Source: Pseudocercospora fijiensis CIRAD86
Lineage: Eukaryota; Ascomycota; Dothideomycetes; Mycosphaerellales; Mycosphaerellaceae
Assembly (NCBI RefSeq): GCF_000340215.1
Contig: NW_006921534.1
Span: 496,001-560,000 of the forward strand
Length of the DNA stretch: 64,000 nucleotides
Direction of reading: 5' to 3'
The position numbers and the translations under genes were made by a program. The notes under the pieces are model-generated. The model saw only the letters and a program-made list of their open reading frames with translations, searched no databases and was not told the origin of the DNA. How positions within the stretch are numbered: position 1 is the stretch's first letter; each line of letters opens with the position of its first letter. Of the stretch, positions 11,921 to 22,594 are shown piece after piece.

Positions 11921-13306
11921 ATGTTTTTAGGTGTTTTAGGGGATGTTTTTTATATCGACTTTAGCGGCTTCGAGTAGCTTCTACTTTCGACCTGTTTCTC
12001 GATAACAATAACTCGAGTACAGTTATACTATACTAAAAAGATGTTCGAAAATACCCTAGTAAGGACCTCCGAGTAGCGAATAGTATATTGTAAGAGTCGG
12101 ATTTCCTCCGAGTCGCTAGCATATAACGAGAAACTGTCGCGTAAGGAAATAGTCTATATAAACGATAATCGCACTACTCTAGACAAGGGCCTCTAGGTGT
12201 TAAAACACTAATTATCGTGTATTAGATATTGTCGTATATTAGCAGTATAGCTAGCCGCCTAGCAAACCGGATAGCTACAGTTGAGTCGGCTTAGCAGAAT
12301 AGCGAAAACTTAACGCGCTAACGTCGTATAGACTTTTTTAGTAGGTAGAATAAAGCGCAATTAGCAGGGCTATAATCTCCGCTATTTAGATTGTTATATT
12401 TGTATAGTCGCGAAAAAGTAGTATATCGTAGGCTAGTTTAGTATAGCTTGTTCTTAGGCTTATAGGCGAAGAATTATTAGGTATATTTGTAATTAGCTAG
12501 TCGGAAAGTTCGGAAGCTAGCCCTAACTACTAATCTATTACGTACACTCGGTCGCAGTTTGATTCTTTATACCTACAAGCCTAATAGGAGGTAGCCTCGT
12601 CCTCGTCCTCGTCCTCGCCTAGGAGTAAAGTCCTCGTAGGACCCTCGCCGGTAGTACCGCTACTTAGAGCTAGCGTATCGCCGGCGTCCCTAAGGGTACG
12701 AAGACGCGCATTCTCTCGCTTAGCTTCTTAAGCCTACACTTCTAGCCTAAGCACTTCTTACTTAGCTAGAAATCGTTCGAGCTATAGGTAGGTCGCTTCT
12801 CGGCGCGCCTAATATTCGGCTTTGTCTTATTATATCGCCGCGTTGTTTTCTAATACTATCGGCGCTCCTAGGGCATTATTCTACGCGTTTCCCGCGCCCG
12901 GCGTATTCGGATCGCTTGCGTTTATCTTTTAGGGTTCTATAGGCTGCTATAAAGGGTAGACGGTTTAGAACTATAAGAAAATAGATATATAGTAACGTAT
13001 AGAATACCCTCTACTAATCGTAGTAGTAGATAGTAGAACTAAACCGTACCTTTCTTAGAATAGGGCAGAGCGTTTACTATTAACTAGGCTACGTACGGAT
13101 AGTATATATACCGAGCTAGCAACCGAGTATATCTATATAAGCGACCGAGCTTTTCCGCGTATACGCTAAGTAGGCTTTATACTAGCGAGACAGCACCGTA
13201 GTGCACGTAATAATATTATATAATTGTTATATAGGCTTGCTAAGGCAGGATAGGAGACTTTACTTAATTAGGTTCTTATACCTACCTAATTTAGCCCTTT
13301 AGCCCC
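11921..13306. other. RIP-type DNA without recognisable gene
   Basis: Holds a T-rich stretch near 11930-11960, a (CCTCGT)n run at about 12595-12616, and scattered direct repeats. The minus strand near 12600-12800 gives a charged, Lys/Arg/Glu-rich reading that might be the end of another degraded ORF. No family can be named. Confidence 0.3.
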
Positions 13307-13470
13307 TAGATTGAATTAAATTGCTTTAAAAAAGGGCTAGATTAAATTAGATTGCTTTAGAAAGGGGCCGGATTAGATTAAATTAGATTACTTAGTTAGT
13401 AGGAATAAGCCGGATTAAATTAGATTGAATTGCTAAGCTAATCTAGATTGCAATCCCGGATTGATTATAG
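13307..13470. repeat. Degenerate AT-rich tandem repeat, about 30-bp unit
   Basis: Repeats of the type TTAAATTAGATTGCTTTAGA with an interspersed AAAGGGGCCGGATTA recur at least four times. This is just left of the junction with non-RIP sequence and the assembly gap. Confidence 0.7.
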
Positions 13471-13695
13471 ACTATACTGCTATATAATAAGAACTATTAG
13501 CTATCTATTCGTTTTAAAAAATTTCATTTTCACTTTTCTTTTTAAAAAAATTTATAACCTCTACGTATAACGTAGTATTATTATTATTCAAACCCGCAAG
13601 CAAAAAATTCAAGAATCATGATTCTAAATTGACCTTTTCTCATTTTCATAAAATCTTAATATGAACCCGCCGGAAGGGAAATTTTTAATGATGTT

Positions 13696-13795
13696 NNNNN
13701 NNNNNNNNNNNNNNNNNNNNNNNNNNNNNNNNNNNNNNNNNNNNNNNNNNNNNNNNNNNNNNNNNNNNNNNNNNNNNNNNNNNNNNNNNNNNNNN
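13696..13795. other. Assembly gap, 100 N
   Basis: Exactly 100 undetermined bases, the conventional length for a gap of unknown size. It is flanked by a homopolymer C run (13796-13805) on the right and by AT-rich DNA on the left, so real distance and even adjacency across it are uncertain. Confidence 0.98.
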
Positions 13796-13859
13796 CCCCC
13801 CCCCCGGAAAAAAATCCAGGGCGTGGATTTTAAAAACCGCTTTTCTTTTTTGAAAAGAG

Positions 13860-13990
13860 TATATAAAGTGCGCGCGGAGCAGCGGAGAGCGCCCGAGGGA
13901 GCCCAAGCCTCGCGGCACCCTCTCACTCCAAAAAAAAAGAATTCCAAAATCAGTAAAAACATCTTCCTCCCATCATGCCAGGTAAGTAGT
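13860..13990 (+). promoter_or_regulatory. Candidate promoter, 5' leader and short first exon on plus strand
   Basis: A good TATA box (TATATAAAGT near 13860) is followed about 100 bases later by an A/C/T-rich leader. Then comes an ATG in a favourable context (ATCATGCCAG, ATG at 13975), immediately followed by a consensus donor GTAAGTAG. This is how many strongly expressed fungal genes begin (ATG-CCA-G then intron). No convincing second exon follows on the plus strand: the next 600 bases code the dsRNA-binding gene on the other strand. It may be an orphan promoter, a non-coding transcript, or a gene broken in assembly at the nearby gap. Confidence 0.35.
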
Positions 13991-13999
13991 TGTTATTAT

Positions 14000-14597
14000 T
14001 CACGCCCATCCATTCTCCCCCAAACAAAACCCACACCTCCCATAAGCCCTCATCACACGCGCACGACGACAATAACAAAAATAAACATCCTCATCCTCAT
14101 CCATCTTCCTCCTCCGACTACTACTACTAGATTTCATCATCATCGAAACCTGCTGCTGTGATTCGAACCCTTCCTCCTCCTCACTCCTCGGACTATCCCC
14201 CCCACTACTACTACTCCCCTCACTCCCCGTCCTTCCCCTCCCCGTCCCAATCGCGACCGGAAGCCCTTGGATCGCGCTCCCGGATCTCTGACCGGGGAAC
14301 ATGCCGTCGTTGACGGAGAAGTTGCGACAGATCATATAGGCTTTTTGGGCGGCGCCGTCTCGGGCCAAGGCTTCGGAGGAGTAGGGCACTTCGGTGGTGT
14401 ATTCGCGGTTGTTGACGCGGACTTTGCAGTAGTGGCCCGAAGGCGTGCGGTAGGGTTCGTAGAGGGGGGAGGGCCATTGGCGGCGTTGGCAGACGCCTGT
14501 GCGTACAAGAGAGGTGAGTTGGGTTGAGGTGGGATATGCATTGATGTCTTGATGTGGAATTGTTGGACTTACTTGACAGGTACATTGTGTAGAACAT
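14000..14597 (-). CDS. Small dsRNA-binding-domain protein
   Basis: Predicted 173-residue protein from two exons, 14597-14573 and 14496-14000. The 76-base intron starts GTAAGT and ends CAG; splicing joins YLSS to VCQRRQWPSPLYE. The joined N-terminus (about residues 6-75) reads as a double-stranded-RNA-binding fold: a helix with CQRRQWP-P-YE, a beta strand GHYCKVRVNNREY, then the signature helix SEALARDGAAQKAYMIC. After it come NFSVNDGMFPGQ and a low-complexity tail rich in Gly, Ser, Glu and Arg. Such proteins bind structured RNA; partner and process are unknown here. The unspliced frame has no ATG before the domain (it would start with TTG), which favours the spliced model. An upstream exon cannot be excluded. 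Confidence 0.65.
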
Positions 14598-14880
14598 GAT
14601 GGCTCCAATTGGGAAAGCAGGAGGTTCGCGTGGCGGTAGCTATGGGACTAGTGTCGACTGTTTCCAGCGGACGGCGTCGGCAAGATGCTGAAAGCGTGGA
14701 AAAGCGTGGTCTTGTTGTTCGCTTTAATGGTTGCACAACAGAAGGTCATTCCGAGCCACGGGAAGATAATGTGATGATGAGCGGTGAGGATGTTGTTTGT
14801 GTGCTGAGACTAGAGAAGGGAAGTCTTTTATGTGAGTGGCCGAAAACATTCATTCACGATAATGGATCAGAATGTATGTG

Positions 14881-14907
14881 CATATATATATATATATATA
14901 TATATTG
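14881..14907. repeat. (AT)n microsatellite
   Basis: An almost perfect run of AT dinucleotides, about 26 bases. Confidence 0.95.
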
Positions 14908-15153
14908 CTCTGGTGATGCACCGACGACCGAGATGAAACGTGAAGAAGGAGAAGAGAGGGTGTGCCTCGGACAGGAATCGAGACGAGATGAACAGCTGCA
15001 ATGGCTGTTCATCAGAAGGCTACCCGGAAGCCAGGACCCATACTTGATGTGCTGGCGTGCGTTTCGGCCAGAGGATGTTGATGATCGAGACGCGGAGAGC
15101 ATGAGCTCCGCAGGTAACAAGACAATATCTGGGCGGCGCAGATCGAGATGGCC

Positions 15154-15205
15154 CCGGCTCCAGCTCCAGCTCCAGCTCCCGCTCCAGCTCCAGCACCAGC
15201 ACAGC
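15154..15205. repeat. (CCAGCT)n minisatellite
   Basis: About eight units of CCAGCT with CCCGCT and CCAGCA variants. It gives apparent Ala-Pro, Gln-Leu or Gly-Ala repeats in translated frames, none likely real. Confidence 0.9.
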
Positions 15206-15298
15206 ACGCACGACGGCGCAGAAGCGGCAAAGTCAGAGCGAGGATCATGTGCGTGTCAATGCGCCAGGTCAGGTACGGGTGCAGAAATGTGGTGAGAA

Positions 15299-15345
15299 TG
15301 GGCAGGGCAGGGCAGGGCAGGGCAGGGCAGGGCAGGGCAGGGTAG
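15299..15345 (+). repeat. (GGGCA)n repeat, potential G-quadruplex
   Basis: Eight or nine tandem GGGCA units ending GGGTA. GGG runs are spaced by two bases on the plus strand, which satisfies the usual four-tract G-quadruplex pattern. Confidence 0.9.
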
Positions 15346-16214
15346 GAATGCCGGGCAGAGCTGTGGCAATCAGAAGCGGCGGGCGAGAGAATTTCCGATG
15401 TCGTGCAGCGCTCCCTCCATGCTGGAATTGACGCGGTGTGTCGGGCCCGACAGGCAGAGTGAATGGAGGCCTCAGTGGCGGCATTAGACTATTGTCGAGA
15501 CTCGAGTAGTGCCAGGCAGAGCAAAGCAGAGCAGCGGAAGCTACTGCACAGCTTGACCACGTCAACGGCGAAGATCCATGTGCATCCACGCTGTGGTGTC
15601 GAGACTCGAGAGGGCCAAGACAAGGCCGTGATGCTGTCGTGGCCAGGCCTCGCATTGATGAGGTGCGTGCGGCGTGCCAGGGCGCCATCTGCTCGTGCAA
15701 CACAGACACGCGCAGAGACGGTGACCACAATGCCGGGCCGGGAACAGTCGAGTGAGAGTGAGCTGGCGGGATGGGATGGGATGTGGGGGAAGCATGGCGG
15801 TGGAGGTGGATGTGTTGTCAAGCAACGCAAAGCTCTCTTGCCCGCTGCCGCTGCAGCCACTTGGCGTCGGCGTCGGCGTCGTCAAAGCAAAGGGTCCGTC
15901 CATTTGACGACGTGGACGTGCACCCGCCAGGTTGACAGAAGGCAACTGGCAACCTCCCCAAAGCCCTGCCCTGTTAGTATTATTCTAGCCATCTGCCGTG
16001 CAGTGCAATGCAGTACACTTTGGCCCGCCCGTCACCGCGAAAGCGTAAGATGAGCAGAAAACCCGCCGCTGTGGACTTCACGTTGCACCGAGACCGCCAC
16101 AACGAGAATGGCAGACCGCACATGCCATGCCATGCCATGCTGAAAATTCCCCGCCGGCCCCAGCCACATTCACTTCACTTCACACTAGTGATGGGGTCCA
16201 CCAACCTGTGGATG

Positions 16215-16412
16215 GTGTACACGCTCTGTAATACACTATGTATACGACCCTTTTAGGCGAGCTCGTTGTGTATACACAAGGCGGAGTTATCGGATACGCT
16301 GATATCCCGCCTACAACCCGCTAAGCTGCTTAATATTGCTCGGATATCCTGGTATTCGGGTATACCCGATGTGTATCCATGGGTGTACACCAGTATAATA
16401 TACGATGTACAC
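16215..16412. mobile_element. Possible 198-bp MITE with imperfect terminal inverted repeats
   Basis: Starts GTGTACACGCTCTGTAATAC and ends in a sequence whose reverse complement starts GTGTACATCGTATATTATAC, an imperfect inverted match. The interior is CpG-containing and CA-poor, unlike the DNA on either side. No coding capacity and no certain target duplication. Confidence 0.35.
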
Positions 16413-17114
16413 AACCTCCATTTCTCAGGGGCTGTAAACCCACAACACTACTTCACACGGTGCATCGTCAGGCATTATGATTGACTTGCTGAGATGCATG
16501 AACTGAACTCGAAAGCTTTGTGGCATACGTTCATTGGCCGCAGCCACTTGACATGCTGCAAGGCTCGCCGCGCCAACCATTCTACATACCTTCATGCGCG
16601 TCAACGCAAGCACGCACAGCGCTCGATCGGTGCGGAGCTGCCCTTGGTCTTGCTTGGTTCAGAGGGATACACTGCAGTGCATCATTATTATTATCTTCTC
16701 GAGCCTCCCATCATTCATTCTCGAACAATGCATGCTGTCTCACCCAGCTCCCTTCGCGTAGGAGTTCTGTAGCTATCGCCGTGCTTTCGTTTCATCAACT
16801 CCAGAGCCTCCACCATTGCCGCGGCCACACACGCAATGTCATGCAAAGTCCCAAGCGGTGAGTCCCGCTTACCCATATTTAGAAGGAAGGGGAAATGATG
16901 AGAGTGCCTCGATGCGGGACTGAGGAATGCTGGTCTATACGACATCGATTCACAGCCGTCCCGTCGTATCGATATCTGTCTCGGCTAAGAAAAGAGAACT
17001 ACTATATATAGAGCCCACTTTCGGTATACACATGTCATGCTGTTTAATATATCGCGCTATACGCTTAAAGGAAGGCAAATTAGCGCGTACTAGTATCTTT
17101 ACTAAAAATCTACT
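16413..17114. other. Intergenic DNA leading into the LINE
   Basis: Non-RIP until about 16930, then increasingly TA-rich with ATATATAGAG and TATATCGCGC motifs. No gene recognised. Overlapping ORFs here lack protein-like composition. Confidence 0.35.
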
Positions 17115-17299
17115 ATACTATATAGATAGATAGATAGATATTTCATTTGCCTATTATAGTGCCTTTCGGCCTATGTAGGTCGGTTTCTATATATTGTTTT
17201 AGGTAGGAAACCAACTTAGTTAGTAAAAACCTCCCTCCTATCCTATTTATAAGTGTTAATCTTCCTCGTTTCCTTATTTTCCTTCCTCTAGGGTATACT

Positions 17300-20200
17300 A
17301 GTATTATAGTTGTTACCCTCTAACTACCTTGCCTACTATCCTGCCCTTCTTTCCCCCTCTTCTTCCCTCCTTCTTATCTACTCCTTAGTTTCCCTTGCTA
17401 GTACGAATTGTTATATAAATCCCTATTTAATAATCTACTTTACTATCCTCTTTAGGTCTTCTTTACTCTAGATTAGCTTATCGTATTCCCTTTTTATTGC
17501 TTTTAGTCTCTAATTACTTCTGCCTTCTAACTATTAAGGGCAGACTAGTAGTATATACTTAGGGTTCTAAGATTAGTAGCTATATTAGTAAGCTCTACTT
17601 TCAATTCCTAGGACGTTTCTTCTAAATAGGTAAGATCTAAGTCTAATATATTTAGATCTGATTTAGATAGCTAGGCTTGCCTCGGCCCTATTTAGGTCCT
17701 TATAGAGCTAGTAGTTATATTAACTAAATTTGATTAGTACCTTTAGGGTTCCTAGTCTAACTTGTGTTTTGTTCTATTCCTACTCCTATAGGTATCTAGC
17801 AATTGATTCTACTAGGCTTTGTTTCTCTCTCTTTAGCTTATCTTCCTTTAGCCTTATATTTAGTCCCTAAAGCTCTTTCTCTAGTATTTCTCTTGTTAAG
17901 ACTCTATATTACTCTAGGTCTTTAACTTTCTAGGGAGTTATTTATAGTCTATCTCGCCTCCTAGTCCTAATATACTAGGCTTTTATCTTGTCTAGTGCCT
18001 TTTAGATAGTCTATTAGGCTAGATATTCTATTGTCTTTGCTATATATTAGTATCTTAGTCCCTTAAAGTATTGTTTAACTAGTAGGATCCCGGATTCTAT
18101 TTCTACTACCCTTATTAGTATAGTTTTATATACTCCTAGGATTTTCTTTAGGCTTTAGGTTTAGGACCTACTAACTAGTTGCTTAATCCTCTTTAGTGTT
18201 TTCTCTTAGGCTGTCTATATCTATACTCTATATAGCATTGCTAGCTTAATAATTGCTTTGTATATAACTTTAGCTTTCTCGAATATAGCCCCCTATATAG
18301 AGGCTATAAGCCTATTAATGGATTGCATATTAGTATCTGCCCTCTGCTTTGCCTTCTTTACTTATAGTCCCTAATTCAGTTTTAGATCTAGCTAGATCCC
18401 TAGTACCCTAAGCTCTGCTAATAGTTGGGTTTCAAAGCCTTAGATAGTGATTAATTGCTTTATATTATAGGTTGATTTAGCCTTACTAAAGTAGATAAGC
18501 TAGTATTTTTCTAGGGCGAATTTTGCTCTATACCTCCTTACCTATTTTTTATACTCCTAGTGCTTCTCTTCTAGGATCTTACAGTTAGTTTCTATTGTCT
18601 TAGACTAGGCTAGGATGTTTGTATTATCTATAAACCCTAATACTAATGTGTTTTTTGATTCTAGGAGTAGGAGTAGGTCTGCTATAAAGATAAGGAAGAG
18701 GATTAGGGAGAGTATTAATCCTTAGGGGATTCCCTTTTTAGTTAGCATTAGGTCTAATTTGAATTTGCCTAGAATAAGCTATATTAATCTTTCCTATAGG
18801 AAGGACTAGATAAATTAGACTATCTAGTTTGGTATAGCTTTCTATTTGAGTATATATAGGAGCCTTTTATAGGAGATATTATTAAAGGCTCCTAAGATGT
18901 TAAGGGAGAGGAGGGTTGCTACCTAGTTTTAACTATAGTGCTAGATATACTTGATCTGTTCTATAATTAGTTCTATAGCTATTAGTATTAACCTCTTCTT
19001 TCTTCCTCCTATCTAGCCTTTAGGAAGGATATTCCTTTTCTCGGTAAAGGTTATTAGCCTTTTAGCGACAATTTTTTCTAGCACCTTGCTTATTGTATTA
19101 AGTAGGGCTATTAGTCTATAGGCCTTAAGCTGTATATAGTCTTCCTTCTAGGGCTTCCTTAGTACTACTGTTAGGGACTTCCTAAATAGTCTTAGGTAGT
19201 ATCTTAGTGCTAGGCTTTATAAAAAGATATTAGCTAGTGCTAGGGCTAGCCCCTTCCTATATGCTTTTAGAAGTTTATTGTAGATCTTGTCTTCTCCTAG
19301 TACTTTGTTACCTGGAATTTTCTTTAGGATCCTTTTAATAGTTTTAGGTTTAACCTAGGTATCTCTTAGTATACCTAGCAGTTGAGTCTCTTATTCTTTC
19401 TCCTTTATATCTAATAGGTCTGCTTGTACTTTTCTATAGAAGAAGTGTTAGCCTAGGGCTCTTGCTTTCCCTTCTATTATAGTCTACATTTGTCCTTATT
19501 AGTCTATAATGTCCGGGAATTGTAGTAGCATATCCTTATCCTGTTTAGGTCTCCTTACCTATTTAGCTATCCTCTATATCTCCTCTAGTTTCTTTGTAAT
19601 TATTCCTATTATAGATCTCTATTCTTGTATCTTGTCTTTCTTAATCTAGATCTTCTTTTCCTAGTAGGCTTTATTGTAGTTGTCCTATACTTCCTAGGTA
19701 TAGGTTTATATCTACTACCTCCTAGCCTTCCTTACTACTTTAACCTTCCTTATATACTTACTAGTCTAGTATAGCTGCTAGTATAGTAAATGTTTCTTTA
19801 CTAGGGTATGCTTTCTAGCTACCTGTTTTAGGATTCCTATTAGTTCTTCTACTGCCTTATTAATATCCTCTAGCCTTAGTAGGTGCTTTATTAAGAGTTC
19901 CTCTAGTTTTAGGTCCCTTTCTAGTTCCTCCCTAATCCTGCCCTATTAGGTATCTTTCTAGTTAAGCTTCTCCTCTAGTTCCCTTTCCTAATTAGCTTAG
20001 ACATTTAGCTCAATCTGCACCGGGAAGTAGTCTAATGATTCTTCTAGTTCCTAGTTGATCCTATATCTTATAATCCTGTTCCTAATCTAAGGTAATACAA
20101 AGCATAGGTCTAGTATACTGCTACTTCCTCTTGCCTCCTAAGTAATTAGTCCCTTTAGGGTAATAATCTCTATTCCTTCCCTCTCTAATATGTCAATTAG

Positions 20201-20760
20201 TCTTCCTACTAGGAAGTAGTAAGCTAGGGTAAAGTCTAAGCCCTAGAGGGGGTAGTAGAGGTTGAAATCCCTAAGTAGGATTTGGTAGGTATTCCCCTAG
20301 ATAACTCTAGGTAGTCTTTCTAGGGTTTTTAGTTAGGTACTGCTTCTTAAGTCTAGTAGTAGGTTGTATATATAGTAGACTTAGAGTGTACCTTAGGATG
20401 TCTCTACTTAAACTAATATTAGGTCCCTATCCTCCTATAGTATAGCCTACTAGGTTTCTGTATCTATCTCCTTACTAATATAGATGCATATCCTTAGGGC
20501 TCCCTAGTTGTAGATAATTAGGTAGTATCTTAGGTCTTTAACTATTGCTAGTCTCTTTATATATAGGTTGAGCTAGGGCTCTTAGATTGCAATAATGTAA
20601 TGTTCTTTTAGGTTTAGTGCTTAAAGGAAGCTCCTCTATACCTTATCTTTGCTCTTGTTAATATTGTACTATATAATGTTTAGTAATGTTGCAATGTTTA
20701 TTAGATTTTATCTATATTATTTCCCTATAAGTTTTCCTTTAGTCTTCCCTTACTTTAGAC
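17300..20760 (-). pseudogene. LINE ORF2: endonuclease and reverse transcriptase relic
   Basis: Reading through stops gives an endonuclease start with LNIIQYNINKSKDKV followed by a IIAI-EP-LN segment (about 20690-20530), as in Tad/CRE-like APE domains. The RT shows KKGIP-GLILSLILFLIFIADLL (about 18750-18680) and the catalytic box as GFIDNTNILA (about 18610-18645), where FxDD is expected. The second Asp codon GAT has become AAT, preceded by T, again the TpG to TpA context. The post-RT Cys/Leu-rich region resembles the usual LINE C-terminus, but I could not verify an RNase H domain. Confidence 0.75.
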
Positions 20761-20799
20761 TAATATTTAACTAAGCTTTATCTGCCCTGCTTCCTTTCC

Positions 20800-22000
20800 T
20801 ATAATATTAAGGTATCTTAGTCTCCCTAGTTGCTAGTAACTCTCTTATACTAGTAAGGCCCTAAATATAAACCTATTATCTTGCCTAGACCTCTTTTATA
20901 GCACTTAGCTAGGTTGCTTCTATACCTAGCTGCCCTAGCTTATTATATATCTTTTTAGTGTATTGATTCTAGCTTCCTTTACCTTCCTAGCTGCCTATAT
21001 TCTTACTAGGCATTCCTTCGCCTAAGAGGGGTGTCTTTTAGTATAGTATATATATCTTGCTTCTCCCTTATATACTTTGTATTCTTTGACCTAGTAATCC
21101 CCTATATAATAGGAGCAGGTATTGGTTGTCTTTATGCACTTAGCTGCTAAGTGTCTATAGTATTAACATTTAAAGCACTATATTATCCTATAGTTGCTTC
21201 TATATATCTCTGTTTCTAATCTTTTAAAGTCCTAGAACAACCCCTAGTCTAGCACTATATTGGCTTGCTCTACACTCCCTACCTAGATAATTAGGGAGGA
21301 CTGCTTCTTAGTCTCTTCGATTTTCCTTTTAATCTATGCTACTTTTGTAATCTTTAGGCCTAGGTATATAGCTTAGTTTTGTCTCTATAGGCTCTTAATA
21401 TCCTGTTCTTCCTTAAAGCTTCTTATTATACTATAGGCTATAATTATAAATTGCTATTAGGAGACCTTTACTGTTTTCCCTATCTTAGTTATCTATTCTT
21501 TTTGTGTTTCTAGCTTCTTTTTATCCTGCTCTTATACTATAAACAGCTTAATTACCCCTTTACCTTCGTTCTTAGCCCTAATTACCTCTTTAACTGTAAT
21601 TCTTTCTATAATCTCTTTCCCTATAAGTCCTTAGATTTCCTTTTGCTCCTATAGGTCCGTAATATAGACTCTAACTACTGTCCTCGGGGGTTTTAGCGCC
21701 TCCTAACTAGCTACTACTACCTAGGTACGGTAGTTTAGGCTTATCTCCTATTGTTTCTTCGTAATCTTTGCTACGACTATATTAGCTACCTTTGTAATTA
21801 CGTAGCTCGCCTAGTTGTAGATTGCTTTTAGTCCTCTAAGGAGTTCTAAGATTATTATCCTATATGCCCTCTTAGGGGTTCTTCTATCTTCCGCCTTTAG
21901 TACCTCCTCTGCCCTAGTATATAGTGCTTTCTATTCGTCCTCCCTTCCTTCTTAACTATCTTCCCTTCGTCTCTAATTGTTCGCTGCTATTTTTCTTACT
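20800..22000 (-). pseudogene. LINE ORF1: zinc-knuckle protein relic
   Basis: RNA-binding companion ORF of the LINE. Near 21060-21185 the minus strand reads CFKC-YYRHLAAKCIKTTNTC, a CCHC knuckle, and then a second Cys/Tyr-His cluster ending AKECL. Upstream is Lys/Glu-rich, as in gag-like ORF1 proteins. Stops are frequent; the start is not resolved. Confidence 0.65.
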
Positions 22001-22129
22001 TTAATAAGGCTCTACTATACTATATAAACTAGGTATAGAATACAATCTAATATAAAAGCCTTTCTTACCTCTATCTATTTATAACCTCCTAGTAAGCCTT
22101 AAGGTTAAAAGCTAGGTATTCTAGTACTC

Positions 22130-22440
22130 TCTCGTCTATTCTACTACTACGCTAGTATACTAAGAGCCTCGAAGCGACTATATAAGCTTATAGCGAAGAA
22201 AAAGGAAGCTCTCGAAGCTACTACTACTACTACTAAGAGATAGCGACGTAAAGAGCTAACTCTAGTATTAAGTAATAGTCTAAATATAGACGCCGACAAG
22301 TTACTAGATCTAACGACTTCTTAGCGCTAAGACTCTATAGAAGTAGATATCGATAAAGACTACGGCTTAGAAGAAAATAAAGACGACGAAAACGAGCGAG
22401 AGGTCTCTAAATATACTATATAGTAGAGCGTAATACTAAA
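22130..22440 (+). pseudogene. Short unidentified coding relic
   Basis: A plus-strand reading frame, LYKLIAKKKEALEA then poly-Thr and KR-RRKEL, followed by an acidic tail (DADK, IEVDIDKDYG, ENKDDENERE). It is broken by three to five RIP-type stops. The basic-then-acidic composition is like the C-terminus of some pogo-type transposases, but no diagnostic motif is visible. CpG-retaining composition shows it is separate from the adjacent LINE. Confidence 0.3.
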
Positions 22441-22493
22441 AATACTATTTGCTTGCGTCTCTGTTAACTAGATACGTAAGCTAGTAAAAGAGA

Positions 22494-22512
22494 TATATAT
22501 ATATATATATAT
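22494..22512. repeat. (AT)n microsatellite
   Basis: A short run of AT dinucleotides at the right edge of the repeat block, 80 bases before the stop of the ETP1/BRAP2-like gene. Confidence 0.9.
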
Positions 22513-22594
22513 AAGGGGCATATCTTACCCTATAGAATAAGGAGGACGCCGGTATAGACTGTCACACTATAGCACAAAGACATCCAGTCTTTGC

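Larger units (their letters stand above)
14600..16214. other. Gene-poor, microsatellite-rich, non-RIP DNA
   Basis: Normal CA/TG content, unlike the repeat blocks. Long overlapping ORFs occur on both strands but owe their length to simple repeats and GC content. None shows a protein-like composition, conserved motif or plausible exon structure. The 5' part should hold the promoter of the dsRNA-binding gene. Confidence 0.5.
17115..22100 (-). mobile_element. Tad-like LINE (non-LTR retrotransposon), degraded
   Basis: About 5 kb, read on the minus strand. Right to left: ORF1 with a CCHC zinc knuckle (about 21060-21180), an apurinic endonuclease domain (about 20750-20000), a reverse transcriptase (about 19600-18200), a Cys-rich C-terminal part (about 17750-17300), and a 3' tail of TCTA repeats at about 17118-17142. 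Target-primed integration would leave such a simple-repeat 3' end. Composition differs from the other repeats: CpG is rare as well as CpA. Numerous stops make it inactive. The 5' end near 22.1 kb is approximate. Confidence 0.8.

Noticed and set aside
14609..16053. Several overlapping ORFs of 120-228 codons on both strands
   Set aside because: They run through (AT)n, (CCAGCT)n and (GGGCA)n repeats, have low-complexity translations, some begin at non-ATG codons, and no motif or exon structure is visible.
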